Shown here in pieces: positions 49,251 to 59,100 of a stretch of DNA of 64,000 nucleotides (position 1 is its first letter; each line of letters opens with the position of its first letter). Position numbers and translations under genes: made by a program. The notes under the pieces were generated by a model. That model saw only the letters and a list, made by a program, of their open reading frames with translations, did not search any database and had not been told where the DNA came from. The stretch covers positions 1,130,001 to 1,194,000 of the forward strand of contig NC_064556.1 of the NCBI RefSeq assembly GCF_023856365.1, given 5' to 3'. This DNA comes from Brienomyrus brachyistius (taxonomy: Eukaryota; Chordata; Actinopteri; Osteoglossiformes; Mormyridae).

Positions 49251-50249
49251 AAATCCGTAATTCGAGTCCAAATTCAGGCCTTTTTATTTCTCCCAGATAG
49301 TTAGTTTAATAATAACTGATTCCTATTGGCACAGAGGCTTCACCCCTGGTTCACAGGTAAAGGAAGGCTGCAAGATGATGATGGCAATCCAAACCACCAC
49401 GAATTAGTTTAAAAACTTTAAAGAAACCCAAAACTGGGGGGGTATGGAGTTCCCTAATTTGTACAACTACTTTCTTGCCAATAAATTAGTATTTGTCCTA
49501 AAATGGACTACGCAAAACAATTTGGATCTTAACTGGCTATGATATTTGAATCCAGGACCTGCCATTTAGTCATATACGTAAACGATTTCGCTGTTTTAAG
49601 AGCATTAACATCAGCACATCGCTGACAGTCTGGTGGGAATTTCTTAAAATGAACCAAACTTCACTGGCCCCATGCAAACTGACACCCATCTGGAACAACC
49701 CTGACATCCTGTTAAATAATAATAATAAAAAAAAGAAACTTCCCAGCATGGTATAATAAAGGAATCATGCGAGGGGAACATGTAATACAAGACAATTGCA
49801 TGATCTCATTTGACAAAACAGTACAAACTTATGGCATTGAGAAAATCAAATATCTTCATCTTAAATCAATAATACATCACAGATGGTGCCGTAAGTAATT
49901 AGATCTGGAGTTTTCAGCTAAAGTAGCAAACTTCCTAACGTCATTATCCGGTATTCAGGCGAACAAGCAGGAATCGGGATCAGGCAGCCGGTATTCCAAA
50001 TACATGGAGCTTTAATAGGAAAGCATGGACAGCGTGATACAAACTTTATAACATTACAATGACAGAACTGCGGAAACAACCTCTGACGTGGACTTAAATA
50101 CACCGCACTAAAGAGGACAATTCAAAACAGCTGGTAAACACGGTGAATCCAAACGGGGAATTCACACGGGGTTAACGAGGGGGGGCCTGGCACACAGGAG
50201 CATCGGACACCTAATCATTCCAACTAAAAAACTACTATCTAGGATATAC

Positions 50250-50954
50250 GTGTATCTAGCAGAATCTGATACAACGCTCTCATTCCCTAGCCACAAATGG
50301 GAAAGGGATTTACTCATCAACCCAGACACTAACTTCTGGAGGCAAACTCGCTTGAATACCTTTAGAATGACTCAGAACTCCAACCTGCAGCTATTACAGT
50401 ACAAAATTTTACACAGAATGCACTACACAGGGCAAAGGATGTTCCAGATGGGTATCAGGAATACTGACATATGCGTAACTTGTAAGAAGGACGCACCAGA
50501 TAATTACCAGCATGCTTTGTGGTACTGCACACCGGTCAACGAATTCTGGCAAAGGATTTGTGAAGACTTATCGACACACCTAGGGCATCCCATCCCACCC
50601 TCCCCCTCACTCTGCCTGCCTGGGGACCTCACTAACATTAATATAGACACGAATAAATCTTGCATGCTTCTCACAATACTAACCATTGCCAAGAAAGCAA
50701 TCCTTCTGAACTGGAAGTCAAAAGAGAATTTAAACAGAACTCAGTTAAAAAATCTACTCTTGGATTATGTTTCATTGGAGAGGATGTCTGCCTGTAAGAA
50801 AAATCAATTGACAGAAACTGAACATAGTTCTGACTCATATAATTATTTTTATAATGTAATGTCACCTGGGGTGGCGGGGTCTTGCCCCCCCACCTGGCCG
50901 GACCGGCTCTCCATTTGCCGGTGGGTTTGGGGCTGCCCCATCCTTGGCTGCTAG
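50250..50954 (+). pseudogene. LINE ORF2 C-terminal fragment
   Basis: An open stretch of 234 codons; the first ~190 are the ORF2 C-terminal domain with the C-x2-C-x9-H-x4-C cysteine cluster, and the remainder runs into 3' UTR. It lacks the reverse transcriptase and endonuclease domains and has stops and frame breaks just upstream. It is not a host gene. Confidence 0.75.
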
Positions 50955-51364
50955 CTGAGGTCCCATCGGGCGTGGTGGGGCGAGACTCTTCCAGTGGCCG
51001 CCCCTGCCAGCTGTGTGGGGTCGGGGATGGGGACTAATCGGGGCCAGTCGGGGATCTGTCACGCCCCCCGACGGCATAAACTACCAGCACATTGAATGAC
51101 AAATCAGCTCACACCTACACTTGCACATACTAGACTGGGCGCAAACGAAGCTGAGCGATCAGTATCATTATTATTATTTCTTAGTGTATGTTATAGATAT
51201 AGGTATTGAAATATACATGTATATGTGTAGGATCACGGGTGTGTGTCTGCTGCATATATATAATACCTATTTGTAACATTATTATTATTAGTATTGTTGT
51301 TGTTGATATTATTGTTATAATTTTTTTATTGTTGTCATCATTAGCTTGCTATTAATGTTTTGTT

Positions 51365-51768
51365 GTCTGATGTCCTTGTAATGAGTGTTATGTGTGTTAC
51401 GGTTGTTTGTTCTCTGATGTCCTTGTAATGAGTGTTATGCGTCTTAAGGTTGTTTGTTCTCTGATGTCCTTGTAATGAGTGTTATGCGTCTTATGGTTGT
51501 TTGTACTCTGATGTCCTTGTAATGAGTGTTATGCGTCTTATGGTTGTTTGTACTCTGATGTCCTTGTAATGAGTGTTATGCGTCTTATGGTTGTTTGTAC
51601 TCTGATGTCCTTGTAATGAGTGTTATGTGTCTTATGGTTGTTTGTTCGCTGATGTCCTTGTAATGAGTGTTATGCGTCTTAAGGTTGTTTTTTCTCTGAT
51701 GTCCTTGTAATGAGTGTTATGCGTCTTATGGTTGTTTGTTCTCTGATGTCCTTGTAATGAGTGTTATG
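51365..51768. repeat. 47-bp minisatellite, left block
   Basis: Unit contains GGTTGTTTGTACTCTGATGT, CCTTGTAATGAGTGTTATGC and GTCTTAT. About 8 copies. It is cut at 51768 by the LTR element and resumes at 55022. Confidence 0.95.
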
Positions 51769-52065
51769 TGTCACGGGACGAGGTGAGCGATCGCGAGCAG
51801 AGCGGCGATCGTGCGGGAAAGGAGCAGGCAGGCAACAGTATACGGGAAAACGGGGGTTTATTCTGGCTTCGGGGAGCCGGGAACACTGGACGCAGACTGA
51901 CTTCAACTGACATTAATGACAGACAAAGCAAACTGGGGAGACCAGGACTTAAATACACAGAACAAGGCAGCAGGAAACAAGACACGACTGGGCAGGATCA
52001 GGAAATCACACGTGGGTAATTAGGGGGCGTGGCACACACGAGGAGCGGACGAGCCGGGCATGACA
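51769..52065 (-). repeat. 3' LTR of the 3.25-kb element
   Basis: 297 bp, identical by eye to the copy at 54725-55021. Right of it (plus strand) the C-run 52070-52076 is the complement of the polypurine tract. Confidence 0.93.
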
Positions 52066-52160
52066 GAACCCCCCCCCAAAGGCGCGCTACACCGGGCGCG
52101 CCAAGGAAGGGGGCGACGGACGGGACGAGGCAGGACAGGACCTGGAAAACAAGAACAGAA

Positions 52161-54722
52161 TCAACGCTGGACAGGGAACAGGACTGAGGTACAAAACACA
52201 GCGAGGGACAAGACGAAGGACAAAACCTGACAGAGGGTCGGGAAAGCGGAGAGACAGACCAGAAAGGGAGACACAGAGGGAACAGGCGGGACAAAAGGAC
52301 CGGGAGTGAACGGAGGGAAGCCAGAGGGAGAAGGAGGAACACAAGGAGCAGAGACGGGAGGAACAAAGGAACGAGGAATGGAGAAAGGAGGAGCAAACAA
52401 AGGAGGGACCAGGGCAGGAGAGAAGGGAGAGAAGGCGGGGGAACAAAGGGGAGCCCGTGGGAGCCCCAGCGGGCGACGGGCGGCAGCCGGAGGGGCCGCA
52501 GGCGGCCGGGAGGCCGGAGCCGAAGGGGACCGAGAAGGGGCAGAGGAGGCAGGGCGAGGGACCCGCGGAGGGGCCAGGGAGGGAGCAGGAGGGAGCACCA
52601 GGGAAGGGGACGAGGGAGCCGGAAGGGGCCAGGGCGAAGGCACGGAGGAGGGGGGAGCCGCAGCAGGCGGCGACGTCCGGGGGAGGGCCGGAGGTAGGGG
52701 CCCCGCAGGCGACCAAGGAGCCGCCGTCGGAGAACCCCCAGGCGACCAACCAGGACTCGGAGAGGGGAGCGAGGCAGGGCGACGAGGCACTGGAGAGGGA
52801 CCCGCAGGCGACAGCCGACCCGGAGGGCCAGGACCCGCAGGCGCCAACCGAGCCCCAGCGCAGGCGAGGCAGGGCGAGCCAGGGGGCAGGGCGGGCGGGA
52901 CCCCAGCCCTGCGTCTGTGTCCCCTCCCTTTACGGGACACCGACATGACCCCAGGTTGGGGTCGAGTTCGCCGGGGCGAGGGAGAAACTGTCACAGGGGG
53001 CGCCTCGGGAGCTGCTGCAGCGCGGTCTGGAGCGCTGACAGGAGCTGCAGGTGGCTGCAGTGGGGGCGCCTGCCCGGGAGCTGCAGCAGGTGGCTGCAGT
53101 GGGGGCGCCTGCCCGGGAGCTGCAGCAGGTGGCTGCAGTGGGGGCGCCTGCCCGGGAGCTGCAGCAGGTGGCTGCAGTGGGGGCGCCTGCCCGGGAGCTG
53201 CAGCAGGTGGCTGCAGTGGGGGCGCCTGCCCGGGAGCTGCAGCAGGCGGCTGCAGAGGGGGCGCCTCTGCAGGAACTGGAGCGCGGTCAGGAACTGGAAC
53301 GCGGTCAGGAACAGGAGTTGGCTGCAGTGGGGGCGCCTGCCCGGGAGCTGCAGCAGGCGGCTGCAGAGGGGGCGCCTGCCCGGGAGCTGCAGCAGGCGGC
53401 TGCAGAGGGGGCGCCTCTGCAGGAACTGGAGCGCGGTCAGGAACAGGAGGTGGCTGCAGTGGGGGCGCCTGCCCGGGAGCTGCAGCAGGCGGCTGCAGAG
53501 GGGGCGCCTGCCCGGGAGCTGCAGCAGGCGGCTGCAGAGGGGGCGCCTGCCCGGGAGCTGCAGCAGGCGGCTGCAGAGGGGGCGCCTCTGCAGGAACTGG
53601 AGCGCGGTCAGGAACAGGAGGTGGTTGCAGTGGGGGCGCCGGCCCGGGAGCTGCAGGTTGCTGCAGTGGGGGCGCCGGCCCGGGAGCTGCAGGTTGCTGC
53701 AGTGGGGGCACCGGCCCGGGAGCTGCAGGTTGCTGCAGTGGGGGCGCCTGCCCGGGAGCTGCAGGTTGCTGCAGTGGGGGCGCCTGCCCGGGAGCTGCAG
53801 GTTGCTGCAGTGGGGGCGCCTGCCCGGGAGCTGCAGCAGGCAGCGAAGGCGGCTGCGCAGGCGGCGGCTGCGCAGGCGGCGGCAGCGGCGAAGGCGGCTG
53901 CGCAGGCGGCGGCAGCGGCGAAGGCGGCTGCGCAGGCGGCGGCAGCGGCGAAGGCGGCAATGGCGGCTGCACGGGAGTGGGGTCCGCCGGCAGCGGCGGC
54001 TGCACGGGAGCGGGGTCCGCCGGCAATGGTGGCTGCACGGGAGCGGGGTCCGCCGGCAATGGCGGCTGCACGGGAGCGGGATCCGCAGGCAGCGGCGGCC
54101 GCACGGGATAGGGATCCGCAGGCAGCGGCGGCCGCACGGGATAGGGATCCGCAGGCAGCGGCGGCCGCACGGGATAGGGATCCGCAGGCAGCGGCGGCCG
54201 CACGGGATAGGGATCCGCAGGCAGCGGCGGCAAGAGCAAAGGGAGCTCCTCAGGCTCGGCTATGGCCTCTAGTCGCGGAGGCGGCTTAGCAGCGCTGAGG
54301 GCCTCCGTGTCGTCCTCCAGCTCACCAGCTGGGAAGGAGGCGGGGACGAGAGCGCACGCCCCTAGGACGATCGTCCGGGCGACCGTCCGCTTCTTCCTCC
54401 TTCTCCGCGTCACCGTCGGGGGGATAGGCTGCGCACTGTCTGAGAAAGCGGACCGCGGGAGGATGGTCCCCGGTTCTCGTAGCGCAACCCACCGCTCTTT
54501 ACGGAACTCGGCCACCCGCTGGAAGTTATCGCGCACCTCCTCCGCGAGGTGCGCGTCCTTTTCCAGGGACAGCTGGTCCAGGATGTCCCAGCTCCGGCTG
54601 ATGAGATCCCAGGCCGGGAGATCTTCCCGGATGCCGGGCTGGGCGATCCAAAATAGCAGCTGATCGACGTAACCGCGGTAGTCTTCCACAGTCACGGAAG
54701 CTGCTTTTCTTGGGTCTGTCAT
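52161..54722 (-). CDS. Proline-rich repeat protein of the LTR element, 853 aa
   Basis: Starts at the ATG at 54722 (MTDPRKAASVTVEDYRGYV), 2 nt inside the 5' LTR border. Residues ~1-95 look globular and helical (LLFWIAQPGIREDLPAWDLI, EEVRDNFQRVAEFRKERWV). Residues ~105-120 have a basic stretch TRRRRKKRTVAR, possibly a nuclear localisation or RNA-binding patch. After a short acidic part come tandem units PPLPADPYPVR (about 5), PPLPADPAPVQ (about 4), SPLPPPAQP and many APGQAPPLQ-type units. The C-terminal ~230 residues are Pro/Ser/Ala-rich. No CCHC zinc knuckle, protease, RT or integrase motif was seen. It sits where gag would be, but a gag relation is only inferred. The frame is also open ~73 codons upstream in the LTR. 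Confidence 0.7.
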   Translation of the reverse strand: MTDPRKAASVTVEDYRGYVDQLLFWIAQPGIREDLPAWDLISRSWDILDQLSLEKDAHLAEEVRDNFQRVAEFRKERWVALREPGTILPRSAFSDSAQPIPPTVTRRRRKKRTVARTIVLGACALVPASFPAGELEDDTEALSAAKPPPRLEAIAEPEELPLLLPPLPADPYPVRPPLPADPYPVRPPLPADPYPVRPPLPADPYPVRPPLPADPAPVQPPLPADPAPVQPPLPADPAPVQPPLPADPTPVQPPLPPSPLPPPAQPPSPLPPPAQPPSPLPPPAQPPPAQPPSLPAAAPGQAPPLQQPAAPGQAPPLQQPAAPGQAPPLQQPAAPGPVPPLQQPAAPGPAPPLQQPAAPGPAPPLQPPPVPDRAPVPAEAPPLQPPAAAPGQAPPLQPPAAAPGQAPPLQPPAAAPGQAPPLQPPPVPDRAPVPAEAPPLQPPAAAPGQAPPLQPPAAAPGQAPPLQPTPVPDRVPVPDRAPVPAEAPPLQPPAAAPGQAPPLQPPAAAPGQAPPLQPPAAAPGQAPPLQPPAAAPGQAPPLQPPAAAPGQAPPLQPPAAPVSAPDRAAAAPEAPPVTVSPSPRRTRPQPGVMSVSRKGRGHRRRAGVPPALPPGSPCLACAGARLAPAGPGPPGRLSPAGPSPVPRRPASLPSPSPGWSPGGSPTAAPWSPAGPLPPALPRTSPPAAAPPSSVPSPWPLPAPSSPSLVLPPAPSLAPPRVPRPASSAPSRSPSAPASRPPAAPPAAARRPLGLPRAPLCSPAFSPFSPALVPPLFAPPFSIPRSFVPPVSAPCVPPSPSGFPPFTPGPFVPPVPSVSPFLVCLSAFPTLCQVLSFVLSLAVFCTSVLFPVQR

Positions 54723-54724
54723 TC

Positions 54725-55021
54725 TGTCACGGGACGAGGTGAGCGATCGCGAGCAGAGCGGCGATCGTGCGGGAAAGGAGCAGGCAGGCAACAGTATACG
54801 GGAAAACGGGGGTTTATTCTGGCTTCGGGGAGCCGGGAACACTGGACGCAGACTGACTTCAACTGACATTAATGACAGACAAAGCAAACTGGGGAGACCA
54901 GGACTTAAATACACAGAACAAGGCAGCAGGAAACAAGACACGACTGGGCAGGATCAGGAAATCACACGTGGGTAATTAGGGGGCGTGGCACACACGAGGA
55001 GCGGACGAGCCGGGCATGACA
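54725..55021 (-). repeat. 5' LTR of the 3.25-kb element
   Basis: 297 bp. Minus-strand sense begins TGTCATGCCCGGCTCG and ends CGTCCCGTGACA. It contains the TATA-like TATTTAAG and the AATAAA signal. Confidence 0.93.
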
Positions 55022-55465
55022 TTATGCGTCTTATGGTTGTTTTTTCTCTGATGTCCTTGTAATGACTGTTATGCGTCTTATGGTTGTTTGTACTCTGATG
55101 TCCTTGTAATGAGTGTTATGCGTCTTATGGTTGTTTATACTCTGATGTCCTTGTAATGAGTGTTATGCGTCTTATGGTTGTTTGTACTCTGATGTCCTTG
55201 TAATGAGTGTTATGTGTCTTATGGTTGTTTGTTCGCTGATGTCCTTGTAATGAGTGTTATGCGTCTTAAGGTTGTTTGTTCTCTGATGTCCTTGTAATGA
55301 GTGTTATGCGTCTTAAGGTTGTTTGTTCTCTGATGTCCTTGTAATGAGTGTTATGCGTCTTATGGTTGTTTGTTCTCTGATGTCCTTGTAATGAGTGTTA
55401 TGCGTCTTATGGTTGCTTGTACTCTGATGTCCTTGTAATGAGTGTTATGCGTCTTACGATTGTTT
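55022..55465. repeat. 47-bp minisatellite, right block
   Basis: Continues the array of 51365-51768 after the LTR insertion, beginning with the duplicated TTATG. About 9 copies. Confidence 0.95.
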
Positions 55466-55499
55466 GTACTCTGCATTCCCCTACACTTTGTTTTCTCCA

Positions 55500-55628
55500 T
55501 CCCACCTTTATTATTATTATTTATTTATTTCTCTCCCCAGGGTAATTAATGTCTGTTATTGTTATGATTCTTGTTTCTGTGTCCTCCTCCCCCCTTTTTA
55601 ATTTTATTCATTATTATTATTATTATTA

Positions 55629-55692
<64 letters not shown>
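55500..55692. repeat. (TTA)n microsatellite
   Basis: Nearly pure TTA/TTAT from about 55607 to 55692, with a shorter run at 55508-55530. A separate (AATA)n tract lies at 55820-55852. Confidence 0.95.
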
Positions 55693-55693
<1 letters not shown>

Positions 55694-55821
55694 TGTATAA
55701 TCACGGTAGTAGGGTGGGTGAGTTTGGAGTGGCCACCCTGAAATTGAATATCTTTACACTGTAACTTTAATTTAAAATAAAGTTGCCCTCCAGAGAGGGG
55801 TGGTGGTGGGCAGAAAATTAA

Positions 55822-55852
<31 letters not shown>

Positions 55853-56034
55853 AGTCTGACATCCTATTAAATCTTTATCACAAGTTCACTCAACAAATGT
55901 CCAGATTTCATTCGGGTAAATGACTTACTTATTAGAGACTTCAGTCGAGACTTACAAAAAGACACAAAATACATGAAGAACGTTCCTAATACACTAAATT
56001 AGAAGCACAAAAAGTGGAATTAAATTAATTGAAA

Positions 56035-56040
56035 TTTAAT
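56035..56040 (-). terminator. cfb: Possible cfb polyadenylation signal ATTAAA
   Basis: ATTAAA on the minus strand about 80 nt after the cfb stop. No AATAAA is nearer. Confidence 0.45.
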
Positions 56041-56120
56041 TACATTCTGAAAGTACATGAATAGCATTTAAATAAAAAGAAATTACCACATGATCAAAAA
56101 GATTACAGTAATAAACTTGG

Positions 56121-59100
56121 TCAGTTGATAAAAGCTGTTGGACCATAGTCCTCATCTTCCTTTTCCAGGTATTCTCTGATGAATGGCTGAACTTTAAAGA
56201 GATTAATGTGGAAATCCCTGGAATGCTCGGTAGACGTAATTGTATTGCGGGTAGTGCACAAATCAATGACACCCCAGCTTGTAACACCCACCTAGAGAAG
56301 CAAAGAAGTGTCAAGTTCACACAATGCAGTCGATATACCCAACAACGGATCCAAATCGATCACACCGGTTAAACAGTCAGAACGCGGCAAAACAGTCACG
56401 ATAACTCTTTGGTAGATTCTACGTCAATAAATTCTCACCTGGATCAAACGTTTTTTCCTTTCTACATACAAAGCTCCGCCCGAGTCACCTGTGTGACAGA
56501 CAGACACGTGAAATGCGACACGATGCAGCAAAGCAAAGATTAAATGCATCGCTGCAATATTTCAGGAATGCAGCAGTCACTCATGGAAAAGTTACCTTTG
56601 CATGCGATGTGGTTCGTTTCATCTTCAATCCCTCCTGTGCAGAGGAAGTTTTCTGTCACAATGTCACTGGCTTTGGTCACATTCATTCTTTCTGCATGTA
56701 TAGCATCTCGAACACAACTGTCCCTCTGCAAGAAAAACAGCAATGAAAGGACAGTGTTTGCTAAATCATGGACAGCTCAGTAGGGGAGGCCAACCAGGGC
56801 TCTGTGACCCCACCCTAGGACTTTGTAGGGCAGTAGAAAGTGGTTCACAGAGATGCATCATAAGTTATCAACCACTGGAAATACTTTCAAAGCCCCCCTG
56901 GTCCATAGTTCCTAGTCACCTCTGTAATCACGCATTAGGCGTAGATGCTGCTTAGCCGTTTTTATTTGGGGGTCTCTGGTTTAAGAAAGACTGAAAGCCC
57001 TAACTTAGTAGGCAGAGCTGCACTCCGTGTTCACTGAATTTGCATGTTCACTCCGTGGTTTTGTGGGTGTCCCCTGCGACCATTTATAGGAGGGCTAGGA
57101 AGTACATGGATGGATGGATGGAAATAATGCCAAAGGGAGTTCAGAAAAAGGACAGCAGGAGGTTTTTCTCATTAAGTTGTGGTGGTGTTGGGTGGGGATG
57201 AAGTGACAGTGGAGATGTAGGATGAAGATTTCGCTGTGTGAGGGTGGTACGGAGCGGCTGCATGTGCTCACCCGAGGACCTAGCTTGATGGTGACATTTT
57301 TCTTTACGTCATTTGCAGCTGTAAAGCTTGCCTGTTCATAATTACTTTTTAACAGGATGTCCTCTGGGAACATAAAACGTACGCCGTCATCCAAATGTTT
57401 ACGGGCGGCAAGTGGGCAGCCATAAATGCACATTACAGTCATGTGTCTCGGCGAAAGCGGAATGGTTGAACCTCACCGTGTTCCTTACATGTTGCGGTCT
57501 CCGGCAGCCCTAAGGCCCGACTGGTTTCCTTAGTGCAGGGGATACAGATTGGCCTTAAAGAGAGAATGGCGTAAGCACACGTGTGTCAGCTTTCTCAGCC
57601 GTGAGGAACATCAAAACCTTTGCTTGATTAGGTACCTGCGTCAGGAGGAGATCCTCAAAGTCTAACGGTGCTATTTGTTTACTGATATTTACTCAGGCAT
57701 TTACACCAGAAGCTGATGCTGCAAGTCTGTCAGTGCTGGTATTTGTTTATTGATTTTTATTGCTCTTCTCACTGCCTTGTATTTATTGGCACTATCCCTT
57801 AAGAAGCACAAGGATTTAATTGTACTAAGCACACGACAAACTGAAGCTCAGACAGGATAATGCAGTGGAGGGGTTTCTGATTCTGGTTATGATTCTGATT
57901 CCGATTCTGATTCCGATTATGATTCCGGTTATGATTCTGATTCCGATTATGATTCCGATTCTGATTCCGATTATGATTCTGATTCCGATTATGATTCTGA
58001 TTCCGATTATGATTCTGATTCCGATTATTATTCTGATTCCAATTCCGATTATGATTCCGATTCCGATTATGATTCTGATTCTGGTTATGATTCTGATTCT
58101 GATTCTGATTCTGATTCCGATTCTGATTATGATTCAGATTCTGATTATGATTCCGATTATGATTCTGATTCCGATTCCGATTCTGGTTTAAATTCAGCTT
58201 GGCATTTTCTACGGTTCCCCATCAGGTCAATGGCGCTTTTCCTACAGCACTTTTGCAGGACCACACTTGTGAACCTCAGTCCTTTTTTGCCCACTGAAGA
58301 CTTGCTTAGTTGGTATTAAGGTGATTATCCAGCTCAGTTTCACCTGACGTCCACACTGAACTTCACATCATCTTTCTTATCCAGCTCGATGAGAGCGACA
58401 TCGTAATCGTAAAACTCTGGTATTCCCTGATCCTTCTTCGCTTGGATGTTATACTTAGGGTGCATTTTGAATGTTTTAACCTTCAACTTCAAATCTGCAT
58501 GGAAAGAGAGAATATGAATGTTACAATGTTGCTCGTATCTTTTGGACAAAACAGGAAGGCATGATGTAAGATGTGCAACAGCAACAAAATAGTAAGAACT
58601 TGTGAAAATATAATATAAAGACCCAAATTTAAATGCTATTCAAAATGTGGGCTGTTGGACAGGAAGAGTTTGATTTATATGAAGTTCTACAAACGGCACA
58701 ATAATTTTTGCAGCGGAGTAGGAAGCAGTGGGAAAACTCAGTCCATACATGGTCTGACGTCCGTTGTAATAGTGATCGATGTTGGTTTGTCCTCAAACCT
58801 GAAGCAGTGGGCTGCTGTCAGGATGAACCGGGATGTAATCAGAGCGCCAACGCAATTGCTACCTTTACCGTCCCTCTAAAACGAGAAAGGACGATCAGTC
58901 TGAATTCAAACAAAGTGTTAGCAAACTGATGTACAGCGCTGTACCAAAGTCTTAAGGCTGGTTCATACTTTTCCACACGCATTCACGGGGACCTGTCTGC
59001 ATACACTTCTGACGTCATCGTGGTCTTCTGCGGATGAACGTGTGTTGCACTTTAAATTTGCGTCCGCATGAACAGAGTAGGCACAGCTCGGGACAAACTG

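Larger units (their letters stand above)
51769..55021 (-). mobile_element. Complete non-autonomous LTR retrotransposon, 3253 bp
   Basis: Identical 297-bp LTRs at 51769-52065 and 54725-55021 start TGTCACGG and end CATGACA on the plus strand (TG...CA). They are flanked by the 5-bp duplication TTATG (51764-51768 and 55022-55026). In the element's own sense (minus) the LTR has GTGTATTTAAGTCC (TATA-like) and CCAGAATAAACCC (poly-A signal). A polypurine tract TTTGGGGGGGGGTTC abuts the 3' LTR. The interior carries one proline-rich frame and no visible protease, reverse transcriptase or integrase. No TGG-type primer binding site follows the 5' LTR: the ORF ATG begins 2 nt after it. The LTR design resembles Gypsy elements. 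LTR identity implies a recent insertion. Confidence 0.92.
49400..55860 (+). mobile_element. Degraded L1/Tx1-clade LINE (3' part), interrupted by an LTR element
   Basis: 49435-50250 carries broken ORF2 C-terminal remnants (GGMEFPNLYNYFLANKLVF, LAPCKLTPIWNNPD). 50250-50860 is open and reads KWERDLLINPDTNFW, LLQYKILHRMHY, then a C-x2-C-x9-H-x4-C motif, and AILLNWKSKENLN. This is the typical end of L1-type ORF2 proteins. A GC-rich 3' UTR (50861-51075) follows, then AT-rich DNA, the 47-bp array, (TTA)n, and a tail at about 55690-55860 ending in (AATA)n. The 5' part with reverse transcriptase and endonuclease is absent, so it cannot move. Whether the array and tail belong to the LINE or to a neighbouring insertion is inference. 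Confidence 0.7.

Noticed and set aside
50250..50954. 234-codon frame as a host gene
   Set aside because: Its sequence and cysteine cluster are those of the C-terminus of L1-type ORF2, with broken ORF2 remnants upstream.
52306..54289. Plus-strand frames of 601, 451 and 412 codons rich in Gly/Ala, Arg and Gln
   Set aside because: They are antisense shadows of the proline-rich ORF of the LTR element; the LTR signals (TATA-like, poly-A, polypurine tract) all point to the minus strand.
57865..58191. 108-codon Ile/Pro/Met frame
   Set aside because: Product of the GATTCY hexanucleotide array in a cfb intron.
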